Source of the DNA: an uncultured Granulosicoccaceae bacterium
Lineage (GTDB): Bacteria; Pseudomonadota; Gammaproteobacteria; Granulosicoccales; Granulosicoccaceae
Direction: 5' to 3'
Assembly (NCBI GenBank): GCA_938028465.1
Contig: CALJAA010000120.1
Location: 1-47,153 of the forward strand
DNA length: 47,153 nt
Part shown: positions 1-9,142 of the stretch, piece after piece
Layout of the letters: every line of letters begins with the position of its first letter
Position numbering within the stretch: the stretch's first letter is position 1
The notes under the pieces: model-generated
Told to the model about the DNA's origin: nothing
Seen by the model: the letters and a program-made list of their open reading frames with translations, nothing else
Database searches by the model: none
Program-made: the position numbers and the translations under genes

Positions 1-964
1 CCAAAACATCATGAAATTCGTTTCGATCAAAGCCTTCAACATCACTACAGATCATTTCATACTCCACTGGCGCTTCACTTTTAAACCCAGCAGTACACGG
101 CACGGTTAAAAATGAAAAATGGCCGGCATTCTCGACCAATTGCATCTCAGGCGCTTTGGGCAATCGCTTTGCCAATAGTGCGGCGTTAGTTTCCGTTGGT
201 ACAGTGTCGTCAAGCCTGCCCGACCATAACTGTACGTCGGCAGTAACACTAGCAAGTGTTGCCTTCATATACGTAAACCCAAACCCCGGCGCTGCGATAA
301 CTGCCGCACCAATACGAGTGTCAGCACCCCAAGCGCTTTTTGGCAGCTTATCCATACCAGCTGCAAGCATTCCTTTAATACCTCCTTCAGAACAAATGTA
401 CTCAGCGGGTTCGCGCTCGCAATGCGCTTTCGCCTCCGCTAGATCTGGCGTGCCACCTATTAAGCTCAGCGCGGTGTATCCGCCGGCTGAAAATCCATAC
501 ACACCAATGTTGGATACATCGATAGCGTTCTTAAACTGATTAAGCTCTAAGATGTGATCAATCACTCGACTAATATGCCGAGGACGATCGATCATCCACT
601 GATCGATTGTGGAGCTCATATCGCTACCCGTATTGCCAGTGTGCGAAGGTGCTGCAACAATGTAGCCCGAATCTGCCAATGCTTCGGCAGTGGCGGCATG
701 GCCTGCATACCAACCACTAAACCCATGAGAAATAACAATCAGCCCGCCATTGGCCTCACCCAGTGGCGCATCAATCGCTAAGGCGCGATGAAAGCGGGTG
801 TTTGGCTGAGCAGGAATACGTTGCTCCGTCGGGTACCAGAGGCCGACCGTCATGTCGCGATGTCCAGGATCGCTAACCCTAACTTCCTGAAACCCGGCAG
901 CCTCTATACTCAGTGAAGCTAAGGCTAGGGAAACTGCGAAGATGCCATTTAACGTGACGTTCAT
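1..964 (-). CDS. Secreted dienelactone-hydrolase-like alpha/beta hydrolase (3' end cut by window)
   Basis: Reading the minus strand gives an open frame from an ATG at 964 that runs off the window. A second in-frame ATG at 970 is possible, but AGAGGGG lies too close to it and is well spaced for 964. The protein opens with a hydrophobic signal peptide ending near IEAAG, so it is probably periplasmic. It then follows the 'predicted dienelactone hydrolase' pattern: a WYPTE strand, an oxyanion-region HGFSGW, the nucleophile elbow GFSAGG with Ser159, a late Asp in WSGRLDDTVP and a catalytic-type His in NAGHFSF. The family cleaves esters or platelet-activating-factor-like substrates, but the substrate here is unknown. 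It is divergent from an AraC-type regulator, a usual arrangement for a regulator and its target. The 3' end is not visible. Confidence 0.85.
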   Translation of the reverse strand, partial: MNVTLNGIFAVSLALASLSIEAAGFQEVRVSDPGHRDMTVGLWYPTEQRIPAQPNTRFHRALAIDAPLGEANGGLIVISHGFSGWYAGHAATAEALADSGYIVAAPSHTGNTGSDMSSTIDQWMIDRPRHISRVIDHILELNQFKNAIDVSNIGVYGFSAGGYTALSLIGGTPDLAEAKAHCEREPAEYICSEGGIKGMLAAGMDKLPKSAWGADTRIGAAVIAAPGFGFTYMKATLASVTADVQLWSGRLDDTVPTETNAALLAKRLPKAPEMQLVENAGHFSFLTVPCTAGFKSEAPVEYEMICSDVEGFDRNEFHDVL

Positions 965-1088
965 GTTCATACCCCTCTTGTTTGCGTGGCATCATTATCG
1001 GCGCAAGCTGTTGATTTCAAGACCTAAAACACGATCGAGGACGTGCAATATCTTGATAAAGGGCCGCAGCCACCGGTAAGCTCTAGCG

Positions 1089-2135
1089 ATGATCAGCTTG
1101 CCCATCCCATTTGTTGTTACCTTTCTGCTGGTTCTTACGGCCGGGTTTAATCATCACCACTTAAAAGAGACGCCAACCGGGCGCGCCTTTTTAGGCGTGA
1201 TCTACCTCTATGCGCTAACAATGCTATTGGTGGGCTTTCGCTGGTCATTAGATTGGGTGGTGCTGATGCCTGCCGCTGCAACCCTTTTCATTACGAGCTC
1301 GGCGCTACTGTATTTAGCGTTTCGCAGCTTAGGACGCCCAGGCCCTGTTATTTCCATACCGAGGGATCTCACCCATCTAATACCCATCGCTTTGGTCGCG
1401 ACAACAGCCTTGCTCCAACCGATGTTTGCCGAACTTATTCAAATCATTGCGCAGTTGCGGTACGTCGGCTTGATGACAGTTTTGGCTCAACATGCGCCTG
1501 ACTCACTCCAGCTTGTGCGGTTCAGTTGGTTGAAGAACACACAACGCGCATTATGGGCAGCGGTCTTATTTTTACTGGTGAGTGCGTTGGTTGATGCCAG
1601 CATTGCTATCGACTTTGCGTACTTTGAAGGCCACTACTCAGAGTCACTTGTGGGCAGTGTTAACTTGGTGGTTTTACTATTGATGGGGTGGATTGCAGTA
1701 GCCGCCGGGCGTGGGCGTGTTATCGATAATGACAACGACGTTTTGGCCACTGCCGTTACAGAAGCAAGCGCAGCAACAATCAGCAACAGCACTGAAACTG
1801 ACGATGCCGCCCTATTACACCGACTCAATACCTTGTTAATTGATGATGGCATGTACGCCGATGCGGAACTTAATCTACAAAAACTGGCTCGCAAATCTGG
1901 CATACCCGCTCGCAAAATCTCACGCGCGATCAACGCACACACTGGGCAAAATATGTCTCAATGGGTAAATAGCGCTCGAATCGATGCTGCGTGCAAACTA
2001 TTGAACAACGAAAAAACCACAGTGAGCGAAGCCATGTTTGAAGCAGGCTTTATGACTAAATCCAATTTTAATCGAGAGTTTAAGCGCATTAAAGGATGCA
2101 GCCCAAGTGAATGGCGCTGTAGAGCGGCTAGGTGA
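1089..2135 (+). CDS. Membrane-anchored AraC-family transcriptional regulator
   Basis: A 348-residue protein. Residues 1 to about 215 form six or seven hydrophobic stretches, and residues about 245-345 are a C-terminal AraC-type double helix-turn-helix. Recognisable parts are LQKLARKSGIPARKISRAIN, the first helix pair, and AMFEAGFMTKSNFNREFKR, the second, ending in GCSPSEWR. The layout (integral-membrane N-terminus, no arabinose cupin) is a known AraC subgroup thought to sense membrane or periplasmic signals. It is divergent from the secreted hydrolase, with 124 bp between the starts, so that gene and itself are the obvious targets. A GrpB-family gene begins 9 bp after its stop and may be cotranscribed. 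DNA binding is clear; ligand and target are inference. Confidence 0.88.
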   Translation: MISLPIPFVVTFLLVLTAGFNHHHLKETPTGRAFLGVIYLYALTMLLVGFRWSLDWVVLMPAAATLFITSSALLYLAFRSLGRPGPVISIPRDLTHLIPIALVATTALLQPMFAELIQIIAQLRYVGLMTVLAQHAPDSLQLVRFSWLKNTQRALWAAVLFLLVSALVDASIAIDFAYFEGHYSESLVGSVNLVVLLLMGWIAVAAGRGRVIDNDNDVLATAVTEASAATISNSTETDDAALLHRLNTLLIDDGMYADAELNLQKLARKSGIPARKISRAINAHTGQNMSQWVNSARIDAACKLLNNEKTTVSEAMFEAGFMTKSNFNREFKRIKGCSPSEWRCRAAR

Positions 2136-2144
2136 TTAGCCTTT

Positions 2145-2687
2145 ATGAATGATTCAGAATCACTAGCATTAGCTATCAATGAGGATGTTTCACTCCTTAC
2201 TTACGACCCCACCTGGCCTGCAATATTTGAGGCAGAACAACGTAGCCTTAAGTCATTATGTGGGGCTCATCTTATAGCAATAGAACATATAGGCAGCACC
2301 GCTATCCCAGGTATGAGTGCAAAGCCGATAATCGATATCATGGCAAGTGTTGACTCGATGACAGTGGCGGATTCACTACTGAATATACTTTGCGATGCCG
2401 GTTATGACACATCGGCAGAATACAATGCTACTATTGGTAATCGCCGTTGGTTGATGCGCCATAAAGATGGGCATCGAACACATCATTTGCACTTGTTAGA
2501 ACAACACAGCAAAGATTGGATTGATTGCCTGGCATTTCGTGATGCACTTCGATCCAACGGTAATCTCGCCTTAGAGTACCTTCAGCTCAAAAAACGCTTA
2601 CTGTTGCAGTACCCAACTGATCGTGAGGCCTATACCCAAAGTAAATCAGCATTTGTTCGCGACGTATCCGATAATTCTGCTACCTAA
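2145..2687 (+). CDS. GrpB family protein (UPF0157, nucleotidyltransferase-like fold)
   Basis: A 180-residue soluble protein. The GrpB signature sits at residues 48-65: HIGSTAIPGM followed by AKPIIDIM, with GST at 50-52, Lys60 and Asp64. This is the nucleotidyltransferase-type GS...D motif. The HHLHLLE stretch at about residues 117-123 is also typical. Length is normal for the family (about 170-180). Biochemical function of GrpB proteins is poorly known; a nucleotidyl transfer role is inferred from the fold. The ATG lies 9 bp after the AraC regulator stop, suggesting readthrough, although a shared function is not evident. It converges on cobQ, and the 68 bp between them hold only a weak AT-rich hairpin. 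Confidence 0.9.
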   Translation: MNDSESLALAINEDVSLLTYDPTWPAIFEAEQRSLKSLCGAHLIAIEHIGSTAIPGMSAKPIIDIMASVDSMTVADSLLNILCDAGYDTSAEYNATIGNRRWLMRHKDGHRTHHLHLLEQHSKDWIDCLAFRDALRSNGNLALEYLQLKKRLLLQYPTDREAYTQSKSAFVRDVSDNSAT

Positions 2688-2755
2688 GATATTGCTTTTC
2701 ATTCGATGCAACTGCCATGTTATTAGCCTGAATTTTTCAGATGAAAAAGAGCCCA

Positions 2756-4237
2756 TCAAGGATCAATACAAACAATACTCCCCAGCGCAACCAGATTAGT
2801 ACAGGATTCAAGGGTGTCTGCCAATCGATCCAATTCTTGCTCTCTTAGCGCTTCATAATCAAATTCACCATCAACGTTGCTCGCGCCCGCCCACTCTAGG
2901 ATGGAGACCAAGCTCTCTTGCGAATCAAACAAGCCATGGATGTAGCTTGCATGTATTTGATCATCTGCTGAACACGCACCATCATCAACGGTAAAACCAT
3001 CTGAATTTTCAACTCGCGCAAATGCGCGCAGGCCCGAATGGTTTTCAGTGACACCCATATGTATCTCATAACCGTGTACTGGTGTATCACCACTATTAAG
3101 CTTCCCGCTAACGCGCCGCAACGCCTTCGCCTCTGATAGTACGGTAGTGCAATTAAGTAAACCTAGGCCTCTACTTTCACCCGCTTTCCCTTCAACTCCA
3201 TGCGGATCAGCAATGCTCTGCCCTAACATTTGATAACCACCGCAAATACCTAGGACCTTCCCGCCATACCGAAGGTGTTTTTTAATCGCGACATCCCAAC
3301 CTTGCTCTTTTAAATGTTGAAGATCTTGCCTGACCGATTTAGAACCTGGCAGGATGATTAGATCGCAGGGCGGTATATTCCCTTCTGGCGCAACGTATTG
3401 TAGATTAACGTTAGGGTGTAAGCGCAGTGGATCAAAATCAGTATGGTTACTGATTCTTGGGAACACCGGGACGCACACGGTTATCTGTGCATCAGTGGTG
3501 TGTTGCTCAGTGTTAATGGCATCTTCCGCCTCTAGATGAAACGCCTTGATATAAGGCACAATACCCAACACTGGAACACCCGTGCGTTTTTCTAACCACT
3601 CAACGCCGGGCAATAGCAATTTAATATCACCGCGAAAGCGGTTTATATAAAAACCTTTTACTCGTGCCTTCTCAGTTTCACTGAGTAGCTCTAGCGTGCC
3701 GACTAAATGCGCGAACGAACCACCACGATCAATATCAGTTACCAATACCACAGGGCAATCCACTGCTTCAGCGAAACCCATATTGGCAATATCACCTTCA
3801 CGTAGGTTTATCTCAGCTGGGCTTCCCGCACCCTCAACGAGTATCGTCGAATACTGCCGTCGTAACTTGGCGTACGAGTCAAGTACAGCTGCCATGGCTA
3901 TTTTTTTGTATTCATGAAAACCAGTTGCTTCGAAGTTACCAACGGGCTTACCTTGCACAATGATCTGCGCACCCGTATCACTACTAGGCTTAATGAGAAT
4001 TGGGTTCATATGTACTGAGGTTTCAACACCACAGGCCTGGGCTTGCACCGCTTGTGCGCGACCTATCTCACCACCGTCAGCAGTGACCGCACTATTAAGC
4101 GCCATATTTTGCGGTTTAAACGGGGCAACCCTTACGCCACGCCTTAACAATATGCGCCCGAGGCCAGCCACCAACGTGCTTTTACCGGCATCCGATGTAG
4201 TGCCTTGCACCATTAAGGTTCTGGGTTTATTGCTCAT
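2756..4237 (-). CDS. cobQ: Cobyric acid synthase (adenosylcobyric acid synthase)
   Basis: A 493-residue cytoplasmic enzyme that uses glutamine and ATP to amidate four side chains of adenosylcobyrinic acid a,c-diamide in cobalamin synthesis. The N-terminal dethiobiotin-synthetase-like domain has the P-loop GTTSDAGKS at residues 12-20 followed by [10 protein letters not shown], which is diagnostic of CobQ. The C-terminal class-I-type glutamine amidotransferase domain has [11 protein letters not shown] with nucleophile Cys332, and ASYIHGLFD with His434. Length matches the family (480-500). It begins 13 bp after the stop of the ycaQ-like gene and may be translated from the same transcript. No other cobalamin gene is in the window, so the pathway is scattered or depends on salvage elsewhere. 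Confidence 0.96.
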   Translation of the reverse strand: MSNKPRTLMVQGTTSDAGKSTLVAGLGRILLRRGVRVAPFKPQNMALNSAVTADGGEIGRAQAVQAQACGVETSVHMNPILIKPSSDTGAQIIVQGKPVGNFEATGFHEYKKIAMAAVLDSYAKLRRQYSTILVEGAGSPAEINLREGDIANMGFAEAVDCPVVLVTDIDRGGSFAHLVGTLELLSETEKARVKGFYINRFRGDIKLLLPGVEWLEKRTGVPVLGIVPYIKAFHLEAEDAINTEQHTTDAQITVCVPVFPRISNHTDFDPLRLHPNVNLQYVAPEGNIPPCDLIILPGSKSVRQDLQHLKEQGWDVAIKKHLRYGGKVLGICGGYQMLGQSIADPHGVEGKAGESRGLGLLNCTTVLSEAKALRRVSGKLNSGDTPVHGYEIHMGVTENHSGLRAFARVENSDGFTVDDGACSADDQIHASYIHGLFDSQESLVSILEWAGASNVDGEFDYEALREQELDRLADTLESCTNLVALGSIVCIDP

Positions 4238-4250
4238 GTTGAAAAAGATC

Positions 4251-5447
4251 TTATCTAGCTACCAAACCATTAATGACACAGCAATCAGCGCCACAAAACT
4301 TGCGCAAACGATCAAGCTCTGAATCCAGTGCGCTCCTTCGCCCCTTGCCCAACTTAACACCCGGCTCTAACCATAAGTGATCAACTAATAGTTCATTGCT
4401 CTGCCGATCATGCTTTACTTCAATACGACCAATGATTTGATCAAACTCAAGCACCGGGTAGACGTAATAGCCGTATTGCCGTTTATCCGGCGGCGTATAC
4501 ATCTCAATTCGGTACTCAAAACCAAATAACCTTTCCATGCGGTTGCGATCACGCAGCGCTGGGTCAAACGGATTGAGAATTCGCAGCCTACGTGTGGGCT
4601 CAGGCGGTGATTTGAGCAATGACCTATCTTTCACATGGCAGAGTGCATCGGTGTAATCACCGTTGTACGACTCCACACTAAGAGGAATAAGCTGCTCAGC
4701 GTTTGCGTCGCACCATTGTTTGGTTTCAGCCAACGTGCATGCATCCCAAAAACGCATGATCTCACCAGGGCTTGCCATACCTAAACGCGATAGCGCATTA
4801 CTGCATAACCAATCAATTTGCTCAGCTTCGGTGAGCGCCCCTAAAAGTAGTTCAGCTGGGTAGACTCTATCTGCTAAATCGTAGTACTTAACAAAGTTTC
4901 TTCGATGCGATACCGCTAATACACCCTTAAGCCATAAATAATCCAAAGTGCGTTTATGCGCAGGCTTGCTCCATGTTTTACTTGATGCAGGTTTTGCGAA
5001 CTCATGGTTCTTGAAATCTTTTGACGCAAGCGGCCCATTACTAGCAATGGTTTCGGTTAACTCGCTTTGATCTTTGGCATTCAGCAACCCCTCACGCCAA
5101 CCCGGCTGCTCGTACTGATTTGCTTTACGCGCAAACTGGCGCTGCCAATACGGCAAAATCTGCATCGGCAATAAGCAGGCGTCATGGGAGAAATGCTCAA
5201 ACACGCCACGATGTTTATGCATGAGCGTTTCAAGATGGCTTGGCCGGTATTGATTGCGGCGGCTCCACACGATATGGTCATGCGCCCTTGCTACCACGCG
5301 TATTGGATCTTGCTGCAAAAGCCCCAGCTCACTGATGATACTCCCAGCAGTTGCTGCATCACAATGGCCTGTTGGCGCGGCGCTCAACCCTTGAGAGTGC
5401 AGCCATAACCATCGAGCCTGCTGATTACTGATTTTTTGTGCTGCCAC
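4251..5447 (-). CDS. ycaQ: YcaQ/AlkX-like winged-helix DNA glycosylase (HTH_42 superfamily)
   Basis: A 398-residue protein beginning at a GTG. The HTH_42 family contains Streptomyces AlkZ and E. coli YcaQ (AlkX), monofunctional glycosylases that unhook nitrogen-mustard and other DNA interstrand crosslinks. The family active-site motif is Q-x-Q or Q-x-D; here Q45-Q46-D47 in [12 protein letters not shown] fits the YcaQ (Q-x-D) type. The downstream [12 protein letters not shown] stretch and the C-terminal [14 protein letters not shown] and [17 protein letters not shown] segments are also YcaQ-like. Crosslink repair is inferred from family. Interest in the context: a repair glycosylase lies in the same window as natural-product genes, but it is about 14 kb away and is common in genomes without such clusters. 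Confidence 0.87.
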   Translation of the reverse strand: MAAQKISNQQARWLWLHSQGLSAAPTGHCDAATAGSIISELGLLQQDPIRVVARAHDHIVWSRRNQYRPSHLETLMHKHRGVFEHFSHDACLLPMQILPYWQRQFARKANQYEQPGWREGLLNAKDQSELTETIASNGPLASKDFKNHEFAKPASSKTWSKPAHKRTLDYLWLKGVLAVSHRRNFVKYYDLADRVYPAELLLGALTEAEQIDWLCSNALSRLGMASPGEIMRFWDACTLAETKQWCDANAEQLIPLSVESYNGDYTDALCHVKDRSLLKSPPEPTRRLRILNPFDPALRDRNRMERLFGFEYRIEMYTPPDKRQYGYYVYPVLEFDQIIGRIEVKHDRQSNELLVDHLWLEPGVKLGKGRRSALDSELDRLRKFCGADCCVINGLVAR

Positions 5448-5627
5448 GTGGCTTATCTACGTTATTGATTTGGCGAAGATTTGATGGAAATATCGCTCCA
5501 AGCGGCTAGTTAAAACTGAGACACCAGACTCAATTAAAGCGCCGTTAAAGAACTATCACAATCTCCAAGCCAGATATACTTTACTATCGATAATTAGGGC
5601 CGACAGTACTGTACTCAATACCGCCAA

Positions 5628-6473
5628 ATGAAGAGCAAGGATATCACTGATTTGAAGCACAGCTTTGTCACCATTACTGGTGACGGTGGCTATGAATTAA
5701 GCGCCCGGTATTGGCAGGCGGAAGATGCGCAGGCTGTCATAGTATTACTACACGGTGTTGTAAGCCACAGTGAGTGGATGGAGGCAATTGCCGCCCCGCT
5801 TGCACAACAAGGCATTAGCTGCCTTGCGCTGGACCGACGCGGTGCAGGCCTAAATACGCAAGCCCGTGGAGACGCCCCTTCCACCGATGCCCTACTAAGT
5901 GATTTGCAGGCAGGCATGGATTGGGCAAATCAATTTAAGTTACCTGTTCACCTCTGCGGTTTTTGCTGGGGTGGCAACTACGCCGTAAATTACTTGGCGA
6001 AGTATCAAGCAAATATTGCCAGCATGATTTTTATCGCCCCATCAATATTCCCGGCCGCATCACTCATTGAAAAAACAATTGAAATAGGTGATGCAGGCGA
6101 CGCCACCGAAGAGCCAATTATGCCGATCGAACAATTTACCGACGGCCCAATGTTCGAATCGTTTATCCAACCAGACCCGCATCGCTTACGCAAAGTCTCT
6201 ACGAGAATGAACAGTTGCATACAAACGTTTGCGCGCGGCATTTGGATGAAGTTTTTAAAGCTTAAGCACCCTTGCCTACTCATATTGGGTGAGAAAGATG
6301 CTGTCGTCGATAACGTCGCAACACGGCAAGTATTCGACCGCCTAAAAGTAGACCACAAATCATGCTTAATGCTGGATGCCTGCCATGGCATACAATTTGA
6401 CATGCCGGATGATGCAGCACGTGCAATTACTCAATGGGTACACACACGCAATCAGCCACCAGACGCTGTTTGA
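5628..6473 (+). CDS. Alpha/beta hydrolase with cysteine nucleophile elbow
   Basis: A 281-residue soluble enzyme with no signal peptide. The fold is seen in LLHGVVSHSEWM (oxyanion region, about residue 40), LALDRRGAG, the nucleophile elbow HLCGFCWGGN with Cys113 where most lipases have Ser, LILGEKDAVVD with Asp224, and DACHGIQFD with His253. A Cys-His-Asp triad is typical of dienelactone hydrolases, although the HGV...DRRGAG part resembles monoacylglycerol-lipase-like hydrolases. It heads a + strand set with the flavoprotein (68 bp downstream) and the SDR. A TATACT at 5575-5580 could be a -10 element, but no convincing -35 lies upstream. Substrate unknown; the context suggests hydrolysis of a lactone, ester or thioester in the island's pathway. 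Confidence 0.86.
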   Translation: MKSKDITDLKHSFVTITGDGGYELSARYWQAEDAQAVIVLLHGVVSHSEWMEAIAAPLAQQGISCLALDRRGAGLNTQARGDAPSTDALLSDLQAGMDWANQFKLPVHLCGFCWGGNYAVNYLAKYQANIASMIFIAPSIFPAASLIEKTIEIGDAGDATEEPIMPIEQFTDGPMFESFIQPDPHRLRKVSTRMNSCIQTFARGIWMKFLKLKHPCLLILGEKDAVVDNVATRQVFDRLKVDHKSCLMLDACHGIQFDMPDDAARAITQWVHTRNQPPDAV

Positions 6474-6541
6474 GCACCTCAAACGGTTTACAATGATGAC
6501 GCAAACCAAGCTAACGAATAAGTAAACGGGATAGTAGTGAA

Positions 6542-8272
6542 ATGAAGCAATACAAAACCTATACAACCGATGTGCTTATTGTTGGCGGTGGTGGAGCTGC
6601 AACAGCTGCAACGATAGCCGCGCACGAAGCGGGTGCTAAAACCATGCTAGCTGTTAAAGGCAAGTTCGGTGTACCGGGTGTTCGTGGTGCCGGGGCAACC
6701 TCTAACCCGATTGGCGACTACTGGACTATTCGTACCATTGGCCCTAAGGGCGGTTTTTTTAACCCACCCGATGCCGTGCTGGCTGACATGATACAAATCG
6801 GATTAGGCATGACCGACCCTGATATGTGCGAAATCTTCGTCGAAGAAGCGCCCATGGCTATTGCACGGTTACGCGAAATGGGCATGGCGTTTCAAAATCG
6901 CATGCTGGCCACTATGCCCGCTCACGAAAGCAACAAAACTAATAATATTGTCGCCATTCAAAAAGCGATTATTGAAGGCACGAAAACCGAAGTCATAGAG
7001 GGTGCAAACCTCACTGATCTCATCGTTGAGAATGGTGTTTGTCATGGCGCTGTGGGTGTTGACGACGAAGGCGAACCGTTTATCGTACGCTGCGGAGCAG
7101 TGGTTATCGCCACCGGTGGTTGCGGCCAACTTTATCAATATAGCTTTAACCCGCCAGGCAACACCGGCGATGGTTATGCGATGGCACTACGCGCAGGTGC
7201 AGACCTTACCAACATGGAATTTATGCAGCAAGGTATTGCTACAACATGGCCACAGCAAGGCATGGTGATGTTGTACGAAATGAAGGAGCCGTATCGCCTA
7301 CTTAATCGAGATGGCACGGCATTTTTAGAAAACTACCTTCCTGAAGGCATTGATGTAGACACCGTGTGTCAGCAGAAGTCTTCACACTGGCCCGTGAGTT
7401 GCCGTGATGATTCAATTCATCTTGATCGAGCGATTAAAGCAGAAGGTTTGAAGAATGATGATCTACCGTTTGGTAAACATGCGCCAGTCTACTTAGATAT
7501 GTCTCGTGCTGAGCGTGGCTTCTTACCCGAGCTCTTCCCTGCCTTTATGCTTGAAAAAGGCATCGACATAACAAAAGACCTACTGCAAGTACAAAACCAT
7601 CATCACACCAGTAATGGCGGCATCTGCATCAACACCCATGGCGAATCCAGCGTAACCGGTTTACTCGCTTGCGGTGAAGCTGCCGCTTGGCAAGGCGCAG
7701 ATCGGCTAGGTGGCACAATGTTAGGTGGTTCCCAAGTATTTGGCTGGCGCGCCGGCGCGCAGGCCGCAGTCATTGCTCTACAAGCTGGCACTGATGCCAA
7801 CTTAACAGACACCACCGAACGTGTATTAGAGCCACTAGTGCAAGCGGCATCTCGCACCGGTGAAAATACAGTCGAAAAACTACACAAAGAATTACAAACC
7901 CACATGTGGGAAGCGATCATTGTTGATAAAGACGAAACAGCCCTAGAGGCGGCACGTCAACATCTGGCCAGAATCACCGACCAACTAGAAAACGATACCG
8001 CTATCACCAATCCCATGGATCACGCAGGCATGGCGGAGCTACGCAATATGCTGTGTGTGGGCGAGCTAATCACGGAAGCATCGAGCATGCGTACGGAAAG
8101 CCGTGGCAGCTTTTACCGTAATGACTTTCCAACACGAGATGACAAAAACTGGTTAACCAATGTCGTGGCATCAATGGATAACAATAAGTTGACGTTGCGT
8201 AAAGAATGGTTAGCCGAAAAACACGGCTGGGTTGACCAACCTGGCGATGTTCGACTAACACCTTGGGGCTAA
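6542..8272 (+). CDS. FAD-dependent oxidoreductase of the fumarate reductase/succinate dehydrogenase flavoprotein family
   Basis: A 576-residue flavoprotein. The N-terminal dinucleotide-binding motif LIVGGGGAATAATIAAHEAG is at residues 12-31. The middle has VIATGGCGQLY, and the FrdA/NadB-like signature HHTSNGGI (His354, His355) runs on to GLLACGEAAA and ADRLGGTMLGG near residues 354-395. The C-terminal helical region ends like SdhA/AprA proteins (ASSMRTESRGSFYRNDFP). Length fits soluble or membrane-associated FrdA-type subunits, but no iron-sulfur or membrane-anchor subunit is next door. It is therefore not a respiratory succinate dehydrogenase; an alkene reductase or dehydrogenase acting on a small acid is more likely (inference). 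It ends 2 bp before the SDR start, so the two are translationally coupled. Confidence 0.9.
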   Translation: MKQYKTYTTDVLIVGGGGAATAATIAAHEAGAKTMLAVKGKFGVPGVRGAGATSNPIGDYWTIRTIGPKGGFFNPPDAVLADMIQIGLGMTDPDMCEIFVEEAPMAIARLREMGMAFQNRMLATMPAHESNKTNNIVAIQKAIIEGTKTEVIEGANLTDLIVENGVCHGAVGVDDEGEPFIVRCGAVVIATGGCGQLYQYSFNPPGNTGDGYAMALRAGADLTNMEFMQQGIATTWPQQGMVMLYEMKEPYRLLNRDGTAFLENYLPEGIDVDTVCQQKSSHWPVSCRDDSIHLDRAIKAEGLKNDDLPFGKHAPVYLDMSRAERGFLPELFPAFMLEKGIDITKDLLQVQNHHHTSNGGICINTHGESSVTGLLACGEAAAWQGADRLGGTMLGGSQVFGWRAGAQAAVIALQAGTDANLTDTTERVLEPLVQAASRTGENTVEKLHKELQTHMWEAIIVDKDETALEAARQHLARITDQLENDTAITNPMDHAGMAELRNMLCVGELITEASSMRTESRGSFYRNDFPTRDDKNWLTNVVASMDNNKLTLRKEWLAEKHGWVDQPGDVRLTPWG

Positions 8273-8274
8273 TC

Positions 8275-9051
8275 ATGAGCGAAGAGCAACGAGTTGCATT
8301 GGTCGCTGGTGGCAGCAGTGGTATCGGATACGCCATTTGCGAACGTCTGGCAAAAGAGGGCTATAGGGTGGTGGCGGCGGCCCGCACAGTTGATAAGCTC
8401 GACAAACTCAAAAACGATCTCGAAAAAAACAATCACACCATCTCTTGTTTTGAGTGTGACATTGGCGATGCTAAATCAGTAGACGAGCTCATCAAACAAG
8501 TCATGGCTGAGCACGGCCGTATAGATGTGTTGGTTAATTCTGCCGGTACCAGTTATGTCGCTCCTGTCGCCCTATCTAACTTGCAAAAGTGTCAAGAGGT
8601 ACTGCAGATCAATTTGATGGGCGCGTTTATCTTGTCGCGCGCTGTCGTGCGCATAATGATCAGACAAAAATACGGACGCATCGTACACATCGGCTCTATC
8701 TCCGGCGAGATCGGCTCGGCTTATAACGCAATATACGCTGCGTCAAAAGCGGGCGTAGCTGGCTTGGTTAAGTCTCTTGCTTTAGAAGTTGCACAAATCG
8801 GTATAACAGTAAATGCGGTACAACCCGGAACAGTGCATACCGAATTATTTGAGCAAACGCATGGCGCGCGCGCGAAAATAAAAGGCATCAGCCTAGAAGA
8901 ACAAAAACAACACATGGCAGAAACCACTCCTACCCGGCGCTTAGTTGAAGTGTCAGAGATTGCAGGCGCAGTGGCTTATTTAATCAGTGATGATGCGATA
9001 TCGGTTAACGGGCATTTGTTAACCGTGGATGGTGGGCGGGTTGTTTCTTAG
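8275..9051 (+). CDS. Short-chain dehydrogenase/reductase (SDR, FabG-like)
   Basis: A classical SDR of 258 residues from the ATG at 8275, 2 bp after the flavoprotein stop. A frame from a TTG at 8263 overlaps that gene and is less likely. Motifs: cofactor loop AGGSSGIG at residues 11-18 (Ala replaces the usual Thr), CDIGD at the acidic position after strand 4, LVNSAGTS (NAG variant), catalytic Ser141 in HIGSISGE, and Tyr154-x3-Lys158 in YAASK, ending with LTVDGGRVVS. The arginine-containing AAARTVDK after strand 2 suggests NADPH. It would reduce or oxidise a carbonyl/hydroxyl group; with the ACP and ligase opposite, a FabG-like reduction of a carrier-bound ketone is possible. It is the last gene of the + strand arm before the palindromic repeat. 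Confidence 0.92.
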   Translation: MSEEQRVALVAGGSSGIGYAICERLAKEGYRVVAAARTVDKLDKLKNDLEKNNHTISCFECDIGDAKSVDELIKQVMAEHGRIDVLVNSAGTSYVAPVALSNLQKCQEVLQINLMGAFILSRAVVRIMIRQKYGRIVHIGSISGEIGSAYNAIYAASKAGVAGLVKSLALEVAQIGITVNAVQPGTVHTELFEQTHGARAKIKGISLEEQKQHMAETTPTRRLVEVSEIAGAVAYLISDDAISVNGHLLTVDGGRVVS

Positions 9052-9057
9052 GCGCTA

Positions 9058-9123
9058 GTCATTCCCGCGTAGGCGGGAACCCATGTTCAATCATGCATGG
9101 ATCCCCGCCTACGCGGGGATGAC
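9058..9123. repeat. REP-like palindromic repeat between convergent genes
   Basis: An imperfect inverted repeat. The left arm GTCATTCCCGCGTAGGCGGG pairs with the right arm CCCCGCCTACGCGGGGATGAC around a short centre rich in CATG. It lies 6 bp after the SDR stop and 19 bp before the convergent UbiD-family stop. The sequence is of the widespread proteobacterial 'GTCATcCCCGCG.AGGCGGG' kind. A partial copy closes the window. It could fold into a strong hairpin in RNA and protect or end both transcripts. Confidence 0.85.
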
Positions 9124-9142
9124 CAGATGCGCGCGGGCAACG

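Noticed and set aside
156-781. Two + strand open frames (127 and 75 codons) at the window start
   Set aside because: They are shadows of the minus-strand dienelactone-hydrolase-like gene, whose translation shows a signal peptide and the full hydrolase motif set.
2688-2755. AT-rich hairpin (TTTTTCA...TGAAAAA) between GrpB and cobQ genes as a terminator
   Set aside because: The stem has almost no GC pairs and the loop is too short; not strong enough to call.
5575-5580. TATACT as a promoter of the hydrolase-flavoprotein-SDR operon
   Set aside because: No acceptable -35 element lies at the right distance, so it is mentioned but not listed as a feature.
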